The notes under the pieces are model-generated. The model was not told where the DNA came from. It saw nothing but the letters and a program-made list of their open reading frames with translations, and made no database searches. Shown piece after piece: positions 9,152 through 17,689 of a DNA stretch of 40,155 nucleotides. Position 1 is the first letter of the stretch. Every line of letters starts with the position of its first letter. A program made the translations under genes and the position numbers. The stretch is from Magnetococcales bacterium (lineage in GTDB: Bacteria > Pseudomonadota > Magnetococcia > Magnetococcales > JADFYX01), in the NCBI GenBank assembly GCA_015231305.1, contig JADGBW010000017.1, forward strand, positions 1 to 40,155, given 5' to 3'.

Positions 9152-10702
9152 TCAGACAAACTGCAATAAAGAGTGGCCACTCATCTGAGCTGGTTGTTCA
9201 ATAGCCATTATCTTAAGCAAAGTAGGTGCAACATCACACAGACGACCATTTTTTAGTTCGGCCTTGCGGCCCAAAAATATCAAAGGAGCCGGATTATTTG
9301 TATGCGCGGTGTGGGGTTGTCCAGTAGATGCTTTTTGCATCATATCAGCATTGCCATGGTCAGCTGTTATTAGTAGCTCTCCACCCATAGCAAGAATATG
9401 CTCTGCCAAACGCCCCAAACATTTATCAACTGTTTCAACCGCAGTAATTGCAGCATCCATTTTTCCCGTATGACCAACCATGTCAGCATTAGCGTAGTTC
9501 ATGACTACCAGATCATATTGACCATCATCTATCTTAGCCAACATCTGGTCAGTTAGCTCTACAGCGGACATTTCTGGCTGCAAATCATAAGTTGCCACTT
9601 CGGGAGAGGCAACCAACAAACGGTCTTCGCCAAGAAATGCCTCTTCTAAGCCACCATTAAAAAAATAGGTAACATGAGCATATTTTTCTGTCTCTGCTCC
9701 CCGTAGCTGCTTTAAACCTAAACGAGACACCACTTCACCAAGAATATGTTTTGGCTGCTCTGGTGGATAACCAACCAACACCCCTTTTAGAGTTTCATCA
9801 TATTTAGTAAGACAGAAATAGGCAGATAGCTCAGGCTGTTCTCGTCGATTAAAACCAGTAAAACTATCAACTCCTGTTGCAGGATCTAAAAAAGCATGGC
9901 TTAACTCCCGCACTCTATCGGCACGAAAGTTCATCATTAAAACAGCATCCCCACTCTCAATACATATAGCAGGGCTATCTTTAGGGCCAATTTTGGTTGG
10001 CAGCATAAACTCATCGTTTAAATCGTTTGCATATGCCGCTTTTATAGCTAAAATAGGGTCTTCCCCTTGCTCCCCCTCACCCAGGGTATAAAGATCATAA
10101 GCTTTTTGCACTCTGTCCCAACGGTTATCCCGGTCCATTGCGTAATATCTACCAGATAAACTAACAATACGCCCAGCACCTATTTTATCCAAGCCAGCTA
10201 TAAAATCACCAACAAATTCAATAGCAGAACGTGGTGGAGTATCCCGACCATCAAGAATACCGTGAATATAGATATTTTGTGCACCAGCATTTTTAGCCAC
10301 AGCAACCGCTGCCAAAATATGATCAGTATGAGAATGCACCCCACCAGGAGATAATAAACCCATGATATGCACCGCTCCACTTTTTGAGACAGCACTATCA
10401 ACAGCCTGTAACAGGGGTTTATTAGTTAAAAACTCTCCATCAGCAATTGCCTTGTTAATACGGGTAAAATCTTGATAGACAATTCGCCCCGCCCCAAGGT
10501 TAGTATGACCAACTTCAGAGTTTCCCATCTGCCCCGAAGGCAACCCCACATGCTCGGCACTAGTCTCAACCAATGCATGGGGCCGAGTTTGCATCCAGCT
10601 ATCAAAATTAGGAGTTTTCCCCTGAAAGATTGCATTATCAGCCGAACCCTCAGCAACTCCCCAACCATCTAAAACAACTAAAACAACCGGCTTAGGTTTC
10701 AT
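9152..10702 (-). CDS. gpmI: 2,3-bisphosphoglycerate-independent phosphoglycerate mutase
   Basis: Interconverts 3- and 2-phosphoglycerate in glycolysis and gluconeogenesis in the cytoplasm. The 516-residue length matches the family. Visible motifs are VLDGWG (10-15, metal-binding Asp11), the phosphoserine loop MGNSEVGH (59-66, nucleophile Ser62), HTDH, DGRDTPPRSA for substrate binding, and the C-terminal ITADHGNADMM metal site. The ATG at 10702 has AGGTG about nine bases upstream. It is the first gene of the minus-strand unit gpmI - envC - ctpA - deacetylase, with short gaps except before ctpA. Confidence 0.97.
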   Translation of the reverse strand: MKPKPVVLVVLDGWGVAEGSADNAIFQGKTPNFDSWMQTRPHALVETSAEHVGLPSGQMGNSEVGHTNLGAGRIVYQDFTRINKAIADGEFLTNKPLLQAVDSAVSKSGAVHIMGLLSPGGVHSHTDHILAAVAVAKNAGAQNIYIHGILDGRDTPPRSAIEFVGDFIAGLDKIGAGRIVSLSGRYYAMDRDNRWDRVQKAYDLYTLGEGEQGEDPILAIKAAYANDLNDEFMLPTKIGPKDSPAICIESGDAVLMMNFRADRVRELSHAFLDPATGVDSFTGFNRREQPELSAYFCLTKYDETLKGVLVGYPPEQPKHILGEVVSRLGLKQLRGAETEKYAHVTYFFNGGLEEAFLGEDRLLVASPEVATYDLQPEMSAVELTDQMLAKIDDGQYDLVVMNYANADMVGHTGKMDAAITAVETVDKCLGRLAEHILAMGGELLITADHGNADMMQKASTGQPHTAHTNNPAPLIFLGRKAELKNGRLCDVAPTLLKIMAIEQPAQMSGHSLLQFV

Positions 10703-11270
10703 AAAATTAGCACCTGGTTAAAAAACAAATAAACAACAACAAAATCTTAATCAACAAGAATGCCACGAAACCAAAAAAATTTCCCCTTTTTTTCCAACCT
10801 TTTTTTATTAAAGTTTAAGATACAGATATTTGTTTATAGAAAAATCACGCTTTAGATAAATTAAAAAAACCATTTCTACATCACTGACAACTGAATCACA
10901 TATATATTTTTCTCACACATCATGACATTTACTAAATATATCATAGCATTATAAACAGTTATAGATCACAGTTACCCCATTGATATCAATGCCATTTCAA
11001 AATTTGTCTAAAGGGTAGATAATAATTAATCCTAAAGCTATGTATATCAATGAAATTACTACTGGATAAATGCTAAAAAAGGGGTTTAACAATAATTATA
11101 TTTTCGCTCAAAGAACGAAAATTAAGATATGGCTGAAAAGGTGTTTTTGTAACTACTACTATATAAGTTTAACTGCATGTAATTAATATCCAACTTTTTC
11201 ATTTTTTCTTTACGTGTTAAACTGTTATTTGTTTTATTTAATATTTATTGGTGGAAAGGTTTTATAGTTT
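10703..11270. other. 568 bp AT-rich divergent intergenic region
   Basis: It separates gpmI (minus) from the NodB-type deacetylase (plus) and must hold promoters for both. No open frame with a ribosome site was found on either strand. It is strongly AT-rich with many short A and T runs. The only clear element is a 14-base palindrome at 10978-10991. No convincing -35/-10 pair could be fixed by eye. Confidence 0.5.
10978..10991. promoter_or_regulatory. 14-base perfect palindrome, candidate operator
   Basis: CATTGATATCAATG is a perfect inverted repeat in the divergent region between gpmI and the glycan-locus genes. Such short palindromes can bind dimeric regulators, but an AT-rich region yields them by chance. 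No regulator gene lies beside it. Low confidence. Confidence 0.2.
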
Positions 11271-12368
11271 ATGGGGATTGTTGAAAAAAGCAATAATCAC
11301 TCTCAATGGCCAATATTACAAAGGGCTATTGAAGAGGTGAAACTTGATATTGCTAAACCTCCATCACTTATACAGCGGATTGCTAATAAGCTGCTAGCTA
11401 GCAATAAAAAAAATAAACCTAACAGAATAAAATATGCAAACGGGATTTATATCCTTCTCTACCATAGTGTTGTTGATCCTGATAACCGTCAGCAATGGGA
11501 ATATAGCTATAAAAAGGGTGAGGTCACAGCACAACAGTTTCGCTGTCAGCTAGAATATATGTTGACCCACATGACCCCAATTGCTTTAAGCCAAGCCCCG
11601 GAACTATTATCAAAAGGAGAGTTAGACCGCCCCTACTTTGCGGTTACTTTTGATGATGGTTTCCAAAATAACCTCACAGTTGCTAACCCTATTATTAAAG
11701 AGCTTAACTTAAAACCAACTGTTTTTGTAAACGGGGCTTTTGCTCGACAAGAAGAGGTTTTTTTTCGAATTTTATCTGCAATTATTATTCAAAAAGGTCA
11801 CGCTCATTTGTTGGCAGCTAGGCTGCGTCAGTTAATTGGCCAATATGAATGGTCTGATGATGGAGATCTGCTGTTTATTCAGATGAAAACACACTACACA
11901 ACAGACACCATGGAACAAGCAACAATAGATATATATAAACAGCATGTTGGTGATCCTGCTGAATTAAGGGTGCACCTAGATTTAGAAGAGTTAAAAAAAT
12001 TGCAAAATAACGGTTGGGAGATTGGCAACCATACAGATGCCCACCGCCTTCTCTCTTGCCAAAACCAACAAGCAGCAATTGATGCTATTGAGTGTAATGC
12101 TGAATTTTTAAAGCAAAATGGTATTTATTCCAGTGATTTTCTCTGTTATCCCGTTGGTCGCGCTCAAGATGTAAATAAAAACATAGAAGAGTGGCTCACA
12201 CAACACCCTGATATTCATGGTATTTTTGCCAATAATGGAGTTAATTTAAAATTGTGCCGCAAAGAATGGCTGCGTTTTAGCTTTGGGCAGCATGTAAATT
12301 CTGCGGCTTTGGATAAGATAATTTGTAGTCAGATTGAACGAACTTATAAGGCTTGTTTAAACTCTTAA
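11271..12368 (+). CDS. Polysaccharide deacetylase (NodB homology domain)
   Basis: Expected to remove N- or O-acetyl groups from a sugar in a glycan or its precursor. The metal-binding motif TFDDG is at 126-130 and the second, NHTDAH, at 253-258; a further conserved strand carries LCYPVG near 289-294. ILLYHSV at 61-67 is a typical N-terminal strand of this family. No signal peptide or membrane segment is visible, so it probably acts in the cytoplasm, unlike most secreted chitin or peptidoglycan deacetylases. About 80 residues sit between the two metal motifs beyond the minimal domain. The ATG at 11271 follows GGAAAGG at a rather long distance of about 11. It is the first gene of the plus-strand group leading to the carrier-protein ligase and carrier protein. 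Confidence 0.88.
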   Translation: MGIVEKSNNHSQWPILQRAIEEVKLDIAKPPSLIQRIANKLLASNKKNKPNRIKYANGIYILLYHSVVDPDNRQQWEYSYKKGEVTAQQFRCQLEYMLTHMTPIALSQAPELLSKGELDRPYFAVTFDDGFQNNLTVANPIIKELNLKPTVFVNGAFARQEEVFFRILSAIIIQKGHAHLLAARLRQLIGQYEWSDDGDLLFIQMKTHYTTDTMEQATIDIYKQHVGDPAELRVHLDLEELKKLQNNGWEIGNHTDAHRLLSCQNQQAAIDAIECNAEFLKQNGIYSSDFLCYPVGRAQDVNKNIEEWLTQHPDIHGIFANNGVNLKLCRKEWLRFSFGQHVNSAALDKIICSQIERTYKACLNS

Positions 12369-12443
12369 CTTACGGCATTTGCTTGACAAATTAATATGTT
12401 TTCACTTAGTCTTCCCTCTTTAAAATCATATTTTAGAAACCTT

Positions 12444-12520
12444 GGAGGCTTTGCCCCCAAACCCCGCTGGGGAAGATAACCTACCCCAGATACCCATTAT
12501 TGTTTTGTATGGGGATGGGG
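12444..12520 (+). repeat. GC-rich GGCTTTGCCCC-type intergenic element
   Basis: A GC-rich block in an AT-rich gap. It begins GGAGGCTTTGCCCCCA, continues to a CCCC-GCT-GGGG mini-hairpin (12463-12472), and then holds a second imperfect hairpin, CCCCAGATACCCAT (12484-12497) with ATGGGGATGGGG (12509-12520). A related core, AGGCTTTGCCCAAACCC followed by AGTAGGG, recurs on the minus strand at 31144-31170. It sits directly before the ribosome site of the carrier-protein ligase. It looks like a copy of a dispersed non-coding repeat, though it could also be a leader structure for this gene. Confidence 0.4.
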
Positions 12521-12543
12521 CAGACACCATAAAGGGATGCATC

Positions 12544-13743
12544 ATGGCGGATATGGAAATCATCATTACACCAGCGACACCAATTCCCGATTTTTTAGTT
12601 AAAGATGTTTTATCGAAGATGGCCTACGTTGACGAACTAATAGTCAAAGCCGCTTACAACGAAAATGGCAATTTAACAATTAAATGTAGCAAAAAACCTT
12701 CAGCCCAAGAAAATATTGACCTTGAAGCTAAAATACAACGTTGTGTTAATACCTTAGTTGCTACCACTAGAAAACCTAAAATTAAGATCCATGAAAACCA
12801 TATGGACCTTAAGGTTCCCTTTAGTGTCGACCCTATGCCGCTTTTATTGGAGTCTGGCCAGGTAACAAAGCTAAACAATGGCTTGTTTGCTATGGGTCCG
12901 GTGGTGGCATCGCTATGTAAATATTTTGAAAACCGACTTTTTGAACTTGGTTTTGCTTTTGGGGCAAAAAACCATCGCTTTCCTGCTATGGTTCCATCAG
13001 AATTTCTTGAAAAAATTCAATATTTTAAAAATTTTACTCACTCTCTAAGTTTTGTTGCACATTTAAGAGAAGATTTAGAAATAATTGAAAAATTTGCTCA
13101 AGATGTAGCATGCGATAGTGAAGGTTGCATCCAACCTCCTCCTGGGTCTTTGGCAAAAGTCGGCAATATGCTCTCCCCTGCTGTCTGTCATAATTTTTAT
13201 CTATTTCTTGCCAATCGTGTTTTAAAAGAAGAACCAGTTATTGGCACAGCCCTTGGTAACTGCTTTCGTTATGAGTCAATTAACTTGACCTCTTTGGAGC
13301 GACTCTGGAGCTTTACCATGTGGGAGGTAATTTTTGTTGGGTCAGCTCCTAAAGTGTTGGATTGTCTTGATAGGACCAGCAAAGCAGCCAACACCCTTAT
13401 GCAGGAGCTAGGGCTTGCTTATCAGGTAGAAAATGCTAACGATCCATTTTTTGTCGGCGAATATGGTACCCAAGCTGGTTTTCAACAGCTTTACGATTTA
13501 AAACATGAATTTAGAGCTAAGCTTCCCTATAAAGATGGCTCTCTTGCGGTGGGGTCTCGCAACTACCATATGGATTTTTTCGGTCGCAGTGTAAACATTA
13601 CCTTGGCTGACGGCACTACAGCCCACTCTGGTTGCGTAGCATTTGGCCTGGAGCGTATGGCTTTTGCATTTGTTTCTCAGTATGGTATTGACCCTGATAA
13701 ATGGCCAACAAATATCAGACAAGCAGTTGGCCCAGGGCTGTAA
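12544..13743 (+). CDS. Amino acid:[carrier protein] ligase, atypical seryl-tRNA synthetase-like
   Basis: A class II aminoacyl-tRNA-synthetase-like enzyme without the tRNA-binding arm. Homologues in Bradyrhizobium and Agrobacterium activate an amino acid and load it on the phosphopantetheine of a small carrier protein rather than on tRNA. Here the class II motif 2 is FRYES (241-245) and motif 3 is GLERMAF (368-374). The three zinc ligands typical of this group are plausibly Cys215 (SPAVCHN), Glu261 (TMWEV) and Cys364 (HSGCVAF). I chose the ATG at 12544, preceded by AAGGGA. An in-frame TTG at 12442 would add 34 residues encoded by the GC-rich repeat-like element, unlike protein. The resulting 399 residues include an N-terminal part of about 90 residues not needed for the catalytic core. 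The carrier protein gene follows 38 bp later. The amino acid is not predictable; glycine or alanine are known for relatives. Confidence 0.82.
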   Translation: MADMEIIITPATPIPDFLVKDVLSKMAYVDELIVKAAYNENGNLTIKCSKKPSAQENIDLEAKIQRCVNTLVATTRKPKIKIHENHMDLKVPFSVDPMPLLLESGQVTKLNNGLFAMGPVVASLCKYFENRLFELGFAFGAKNHRFPAMVPSEFLEKIQYFKNFTHSLSFVAHLREDLEIIEKFAQDVACDSEGCIQPPPGSLAKVGNMLSPAVCHNFYLFLANRVLKEEPVIGTALGNCFRYESINLTSLERLWSFTMWEVIFVGSAPKVLDCLDRTSKAANTLMQELGLAYQVENANDPFFVGEYGTQAGFQQLYDLKHEFRAKLPYKDGSLAVGSRNYHMDFFGRSVNITLADGTTAHSGCVAFGLERMAFAFVSQYGIDPDKWPTNIRQAVGPGL

Positions 13744-13781
13744 ACACCAACTAATAAAATATAATTTAGGATGCTTCTTTT

Positions 13782-14027
13782 ATGAGTTCCAGTGATAAAA
13801 TAAAATCAGTCATCAAAGTCTTTCTAACACAATTAAACCCAGACAGAGACCTATCTGCTCTTCTAGACCAAGATAATCTACTAGAAGCCGGTTTAATGAC
13901 AAGTATGGATTTTATGAGTTTAATCCAGACTATGGAAGATGAGACAGGCAAAGAGATAGATTTATCCGATGTTGACCCTGCATCGTTAACAACAATTGCT
14001 GGTTTAGATAACTATTTTTCACAGTGA
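13782..14027 (+). CDS. Small acyl-carrier-type protein, probable partner of the ligase
   Basis: An 81-residue four-helix carrier protein. The phosphopantetheine site is Ser41 in GLMTSMDFMSL (37-47), where the usual DSL is TSM. It should be converted to the holo form by a phosphopantetheinyl transferase encoded elsewhere, then loaded with an amino acid by the ligase encoded 38 bp upstream. Such ligase-carrier pairs are the known arrangement for this enzyme group. AGGA lies about 10 bases before the ATG. What the loaded carrier hands its cargo to is unknown; the GNAT protein downstream is a candidate by position only. Confidence 0.85.
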   Translation: MSSSDKIKSVIKVFLTQLNPDRDLSALLDQDNLLEAGLMTSMDFMSLIQTMEDETGKEIDLSDVDPASLTTIAGLDNYFSQ

Positions 14028-14237
14028 CTTTTTAAACCTATATTCAGCAGTTAGGTGTTAAGTAATGGTAGAGCATGTTGATTTTGCAGGTGCATAAAAA
14101 ATAATTTAAGTCACCTTGCTGACGATGATTTTTTTTCTTAGTTGCCGAGAAAATCAAGAGGTTGTGCTATTAAGTATGAAAAACTTGCGGAATGTAGTTT
14201 AAGCCTATTTATCAATATTTAAGCTATTGCAATTATT

Positions 14238-14792
14238 GTGAATTTTAGTTTTATTAAAAATAGCCAGTTAAATGATACTCAACGTCTAAAAGTTGCCCGT
14301 TTAGTCTACTCTGCCGTACCAGAATTTTATAAACGGTTTGGTGTATCCATAACCACTATTGCCCCTCATATCGCCAAACTAATTGGGAAAAAGAATACTG
14401 AACTCGAACACGGCTATACCTTGTTGAGCAACAAAAGCGTGTTAGGGGCGTATAATGCATATCCTGCTAAAGAGTTAAAAATGCGCCAAATGTTTGGGCT
14501 TTTAGCTCTCACAAAAAGCCTGGATAAAAAACTACCATCTTTTACCCATGAGCTAACTGAACCTCCAGATGATAGTTATTATCTGGCTCGTATTGCAGTA
14601 GATGAAAGTGTACTAAGGCAGGGAGTTGGAGAGAAACTTTTAAACCACTTTATAGCAGAAACTGAACTGCCATTATTAAGCTTACATGTTCACATTACAA
14701 ATAAAACAGCAATTGCATTTTATCACCGCCACGGCTTTATAACCCAAGACCCTGACAATCAACAGTTTTATCTTTTAACCAACAAACGATAA
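14238..14792 (+). CDS. GNAT-family N-acetyltransferase
   Basis: A 184-residue single-domain protein with the GNAT acetyl-CoA motif A visible as IAVDESVLRQGVGEKLL (about 117-133; RQGVG corresponds to the R/QxxGxG/A pyrophosphate loop), followed by the motif B pattern NKTAIAFYHRHGF (about 155-167). It should transfer an acetyl or related acyl group to an amine. The start is a GTG with no clear ribosome site, and no in-frame ATG lies near. It is 210 bp after the carrier-protein gene, so co-transcription is possible but not certain. Some GNAT proteins accept aminoacyl or acyl groups from carrier proteins, so it might use the loaded carrier; this is speculation. Confidence 0.8.
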   Translation: MNFSFIKNSQLNDTQRLKVARLVYSAVPEFYKRFGVSITTIAPHIAKLIGKKNTELEHGYTLLSNKSVLGAYNAYPAKELKMRQMFGLLALTKSLDKKLPSFTHELTEPPDDSYYLARIAVDESVLRQGVGEKLLNHFIAETELPLLSLHVHITNKTAIAFYHRHGFITQDPDNQQFYLLTNKR

Positions 14793-14953
14793 TTTAATAG
14801 TTTAATATATTGATTTACAAGTTGTATCAATAAAAATCGCAGTCAAAAAGTTTATGTCAAGAATTTCCTATGAAAAGCTAGATGAATAATAATATTGCAT
14901 AAGCTGTTTTTTCAGTCTCGTTTTATAGGCTTAAAAGTGTTTGGTTAGCCTTT

Positions 14954-16084
14954 TTATATCCCCACATCACCTTCAGCAAAGACATAATAGCTATTCTCTA
15001 CTGTTATAGCCTGTTTGCTGTTTTGTTGTAGCTGATAAAAACCTGATACGCTCTTTTCTTCCATGCAAAATGTCTTACAACTAAAAAGCCAAGCCTTTGT
15101 ACCTGCATAGTCAAAAGTTATAATACCATGATAGTATTGCTTGCTTGAATAACGCAGAACATAAGAAAATAGAGTAGAGATAATTTGCTGATCTTGTTTA
15201 TCACACCATAAATCGAGACACTCTAAGAATGTTCCACCACTATATCTGCTCTCTCTAAAAATAGCATATCCTATCAAACTCTCTTTTTCATAAACACCAA
15301 ATAGTAGTTTATTATTGTAGGTTTTATTGCCAAAGCAGTACCAGTTTATGCTATTTGAACTACGAGACTTTGTATTGCTTACACTATGTCGGCTTTTTAG
15401 CCAAAGTGTATCAAACTCTTCCCCAGCTTTTGTAATTTGTACTACCCGATGCATAGCATTGTTGTGCAAGGGATAAATCCGCTTTTCTATAGCAGATAAA
15501 AACATACGTAGCCACTTAGGGGTATTATTTGGTAGCCCACAGGAAAAACGGGCTAAAGGTCCATTGAATATTGTATATTTTTTGCTAAAGCAGGTTGGCA
15601 GCTTACGCAACCCCAACAGCTTATAAAACATGTCAGTATTTGCAATTGGATTGTTGATAATATAGGGGTGTTCGCTCTGTTTTATAGTAGCTAAAAGCTG
15701 CGCTAATAGTTTCATGGAATACTTGCGATATTGTGGCCTTACATCCCATGATGAGCTTATATATGCAATTACTTCTTCACCACCTATCTGCACTGGTACA
15801 GGAATTGTACCTACAAAACCAACTATTAATTCACCATCACGCAACAATTTACCCCGGATCATACCCGGCTTGTAAAAGGGATTATTTTTCCACCAATGGT
15901 TAAAACGGGTTTGCCAAAATTTGCGATCTGTTCCTTTACCCCTAAAACCTTCCATATAGATACTTAAGGGATCTATATCTTTATCATCAATTCCAAATAT
16001 TTGCGGAGTAACATCTTTCATTGAGTTTTGGCAACATTGGTTTATAGAGGGTAAGTTAGCAGGAAAAGAGAAACATACTACCAT
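14954..16084 (-). CDS. GNAT/FemAB-like acyltransferase-related protein
   Basis: A 376-residue protein whose N-terminal half resembles GNAT domains: the strand LIVGFVGTIPVPV followed by SSSWDVRPQYRKYSMKLLAQLL (about 110-130). The pyrophosphate loop reads YRKYSM rather than QxxGxG/A, so the cofactor site is altered. A second, GNAT-like half is suggested by KLLFGVYEKESLIGYAIFRES further on, giving a double-domain layout similar to FemAB or related glycan-locus proteins. No signal peptide is clear. The ATG at 16084 is used; an internal ATG at 16021 (MKDVTPQIFG) is equally possible as neither has a strong ribosome site. It converges with the GNAT gene on the other strand. Activity is uncertain. 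Confidence 0.55.
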   Translation of the reverse strand: MVVCFSFPANLPSINQCCQNSMKDVTPQIFGIDDKDIDPLSIYMEGFRGKGTDRKFWQTRFNHWWKNNPFYKPGMIRGKLLRDGELIVGFVGTIPVPVQIGGEEVIAYISSSWDVRPQYRKYSMKLLAQLLATIKQSEHPYIINNPIANTDMFYKLLGLRKLPTCFSKKYTIFNGPLARFSCGLPNNTPKWLRMFLSAIEKRIYPLHNNAMHRVVQITKAGEEFDTLWLKSRHSVSNTKSRSSNSINWYCFGNKTYNNKLLFGVYEKESLIGYAIFRESRYSGGTFLECLDLWCDKQDQQIISTLFSYVLRYSSKQYYHGIITFDYAGTKAWLFSCKTFCMEEKSVSGFYQLQQNSKQAITVENSYYVFAEGDVGI

Positions 16085-16093
16085 AAACCCAGA

Positions 16094-16129
16094 AACGGCA
16101 GTTGGTGGTATAATCCGCCAACTGCCGTT
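16094..16129. terminator. Strong hairpin between SGNH-like and GNAT-like genes
   Basis: AACGGCAGTTGG pairs perfectly with CCAACTGCCGTT over 12 bp, and the stem can extend three more pairs (one G-U) around a TATAAT loop. It is the strongest inverted repeat in the window. On the minus strand it follows the SGNH-like gene by 39 bp and is followed by TTTCTGGGTTT, a poor T tail, ending only nine bases before the next ATG. It may terminate or attenuate transcription from the carbamoyltransferase unit, or control translation of the next gene. Confidence 0.5.
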
Positions 16130-16168
16130 GCAAAGGGTAATACATTACATATAGCTATTATTGGTTTA

Positions 16169-17362
16169 TTACTTTTTCATGTTACGTAACGTTGGCTCGA
16201 TATTTTTAAAAATCTCTTCTGCAACTCTTTTTGCACCAGGACCATTATAGGTAAACATATCAACAAACATTGACTCTTTTGTATCATCAAAAATGTTGGT
16301 AATATCATGAAAAGCATAATCTTTTTCAATATTAACAAAACCGTCATAAAACTTTTGACCATACACTTTTAAATTTTCGTTTGAAACCCTACCATTTACA
16401 TTTACCCTTGATCCTGCATTTTTTACTTCTGCATCTGATAATTGGTCTTTTGTAAATGTTTGCGGCATAAGCATAACTACAAATTCAGCCCCAAATTTTT
16501 TGGTTAATAAATTTATCATAGAATAATGTAGCGATGTTATATTTACTCTTTTATCTATATCGTTCAACTTAGCTGCATCAAGTGGAGCATCATCTAGCAT
16601 TAACGTAAATGTAGACTCATTACCTATTGAAATGTAATCATGAAATCTTACATATGCTTTAGGTAAAACGCTAATCATCACCTCAACAAAATTTGATTTT
16701 GACCTTATATAAGACAAAAAAGACAAACCTTCATTAAGTGGCCTCACCCTGTCATAAACAGAATCAACAAGAGCGGTAGATCTCAAGTATGGTTCTTCAA
16801 AGCCGTTGATATAGTCGTTAAGACCACTAATAGATATGGCTAAATCAAGTTTGTTTTCTTTAAGAAAGTCGAGAAGAAACAACATTTCTTGAAAGGAGTT
16901 ATAACCTCCAACAGACAGGTTATGAACTTCAGCCTTAATTCCCATTTTTTCAAATATCATTTTTTCAACTAAAGACGGGATACTATTTGCATTATTTGGT
17001 GTTCCAACCCCCATAAGTGGGCCGCCACCAGTAATAGCAACATGTATGTCCGGATCTTTATAAGAAATAGGAGTTATAGGCCTGCTGCCTTCATCTGTTT
17101 CAATGTTATTATATTCAACAAGATCCCAATAAGCAGAATGACTAGAGAGACGCAGAGTGGCATTTGCAGGTGGACGCCATCCAAGATAAGGGTGAAGTGT
17201 TGGCTCTTGAGGCCAGAACCCCATTTTATTTAATTGTGACAGCAATAAAAATGAAGACAACTCCGCCACAGCAATAAGTATGAGGACAATTAAAGCAATC
17301 TTTAATGGTCTTTTGCCCTTAGTTACTCCTTTAACTTCACTATCTTCTGCAACGTTTTGCAT
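16169..17362 (-). CDS. Membrane-anchored SGNH-fold protein lacking catalytic Ser and His (pseudoenzyme)
   Basis: A 397-residue protein with a cytoplasmic basic N-terminus and one membrane helix (about 21-42), so the domain should face the periplasm. It is a clear paralogue of the protein at 21281-22471: both share HPYLGW, RPITP/RSITP, EVxNLxVxGYxSFxEML, GLND/GRND and the same end. At block I, where the paralogue has TGGST with Ser100, this one has TGGGP (111-115), without the nucleophile. At block V the paralogue has DMAHYN and this one DMFTYN (368-373), so the His is Thr371. The GLND block III is kept. It is therefore probably inactive as a hydrolase or acyltransferase and may bind substrate or partner. 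It follows the DUF5989-like and carbamoyltransferase genes in the same direction, a common order in glycan loci. Confidence 0.8.
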   Translation of the reverse strand: MQNVAEDSEVKGVTKGKRPLKIALIVLILIAVAELSSFLLLSQLNKMGFWPQEPTLHPYLGWRPPANATLRLSSHSAYWDLVEYNNIETDEGSRPITPISYKDPDIHVAITGGGPLMGVGTPNNANSIPSLVEKMIFEKMGIKAEVHNLSVGGYNSFQEMLFLLDFLKENKLDLAISISGLNDYINGFEEPYLRSTALVDSVYDRVRPLNEGLSFLSYIRSKSNFVEVMISVLPKAYVRFHDYISIGNESTFTLMLDDAPLDAAKLNDIDKRVNITSLHYSMINLLTKKFGAEFVVMLMPQTFTKDQLSDAEVKNAGSRVNVNGRVSNENLKVYGQKFYDGFVNIEKDYAFHDITNIFDDTKESMFVDMFTYNGPGAKRVAEEIFKNIEPTLRNMKK

Positions 17363-17503
17363 TTAACTTCTTCCTCCAAGATGAACGCTGGTGCATCAAA
17401 ATAACAACTGACAAAACAGCACTTTTATAGACAATAATTAACTTTCGATAATTACATGATTATTACTTTTGAGCAAGAAACTTAGGCCCTAAAGCAAAAA
17501 AAA

Positions 17504-17668
17504 TCAAAACATAGCATAGATATACGGTGCTATCACTGAACTTTCAGTTGTAATAAGTACTACACTTACTAAAAACAGAATTACGACAATTGGCATTAGC
17601 CAATACCGCTTGCTATACTTAAAAAACTCCCAAAATTCCAAGATTATCATCTTGTATTTCTTAAACAT
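17504..17668 (-). CDS. DUF5989-type small membrane protein
   Basis: A 54-residue frame starts at an ATG at 17668 with a strong GGAGG ribosome site just upstream, and ends in TGA at 17504-17506. The peptide begins MFKKYKMIILEFWEFF, has a basic stretch (KYSKRYW), then one membrane helix (PIVVILFLVSVVLI), and ends TESSVIAPYIYAMF. Family members show the same EFWEF - basic - helix - SxxAPFIY pattern and sit beside NodU/CmcH carbamoyltransferases and SxtJ genes. It starts 21 bp after the carbamoyltransferase-SxtJ fusion and precedes the SGNH-like gene, so it is the third part of that membrane module. Its function is unknown; a structural or scaffolding role in the membrane is a reasonable guess. 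Confidence 0.85.
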   Translation of the reverse strand: MFKKYKMIILEFWEFFKYSKRYWLMPIVVILFLVSVVLITTESSVIAPYIYAMF

Positions 17669-17689
17669 TATACCTCCGTAAACACCAGA

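Noticed and set aside
10198-10668. Open frames antisense or out of frame inside gpmI
   Set aside because: gpmI is complete with all active-site motifs; the others have no ribosome site or family features.
12442-12543. In-frame TTG start adding 34 residues to the carrier-protein ligase
   Set aside because: The extension is encoded by the GC-rich repeat-like element and reads as proline/glycine-rich filler; the ATG at 12544 has a proper AAGGGA site.
14926-14957. GGCT...AGCC with a TTTTT tail as terminator for the plus-strand GNAT gene
   Set aside because: The stem is only five base pairs with a long loop, and the position overlaps the end of the convergent gene.
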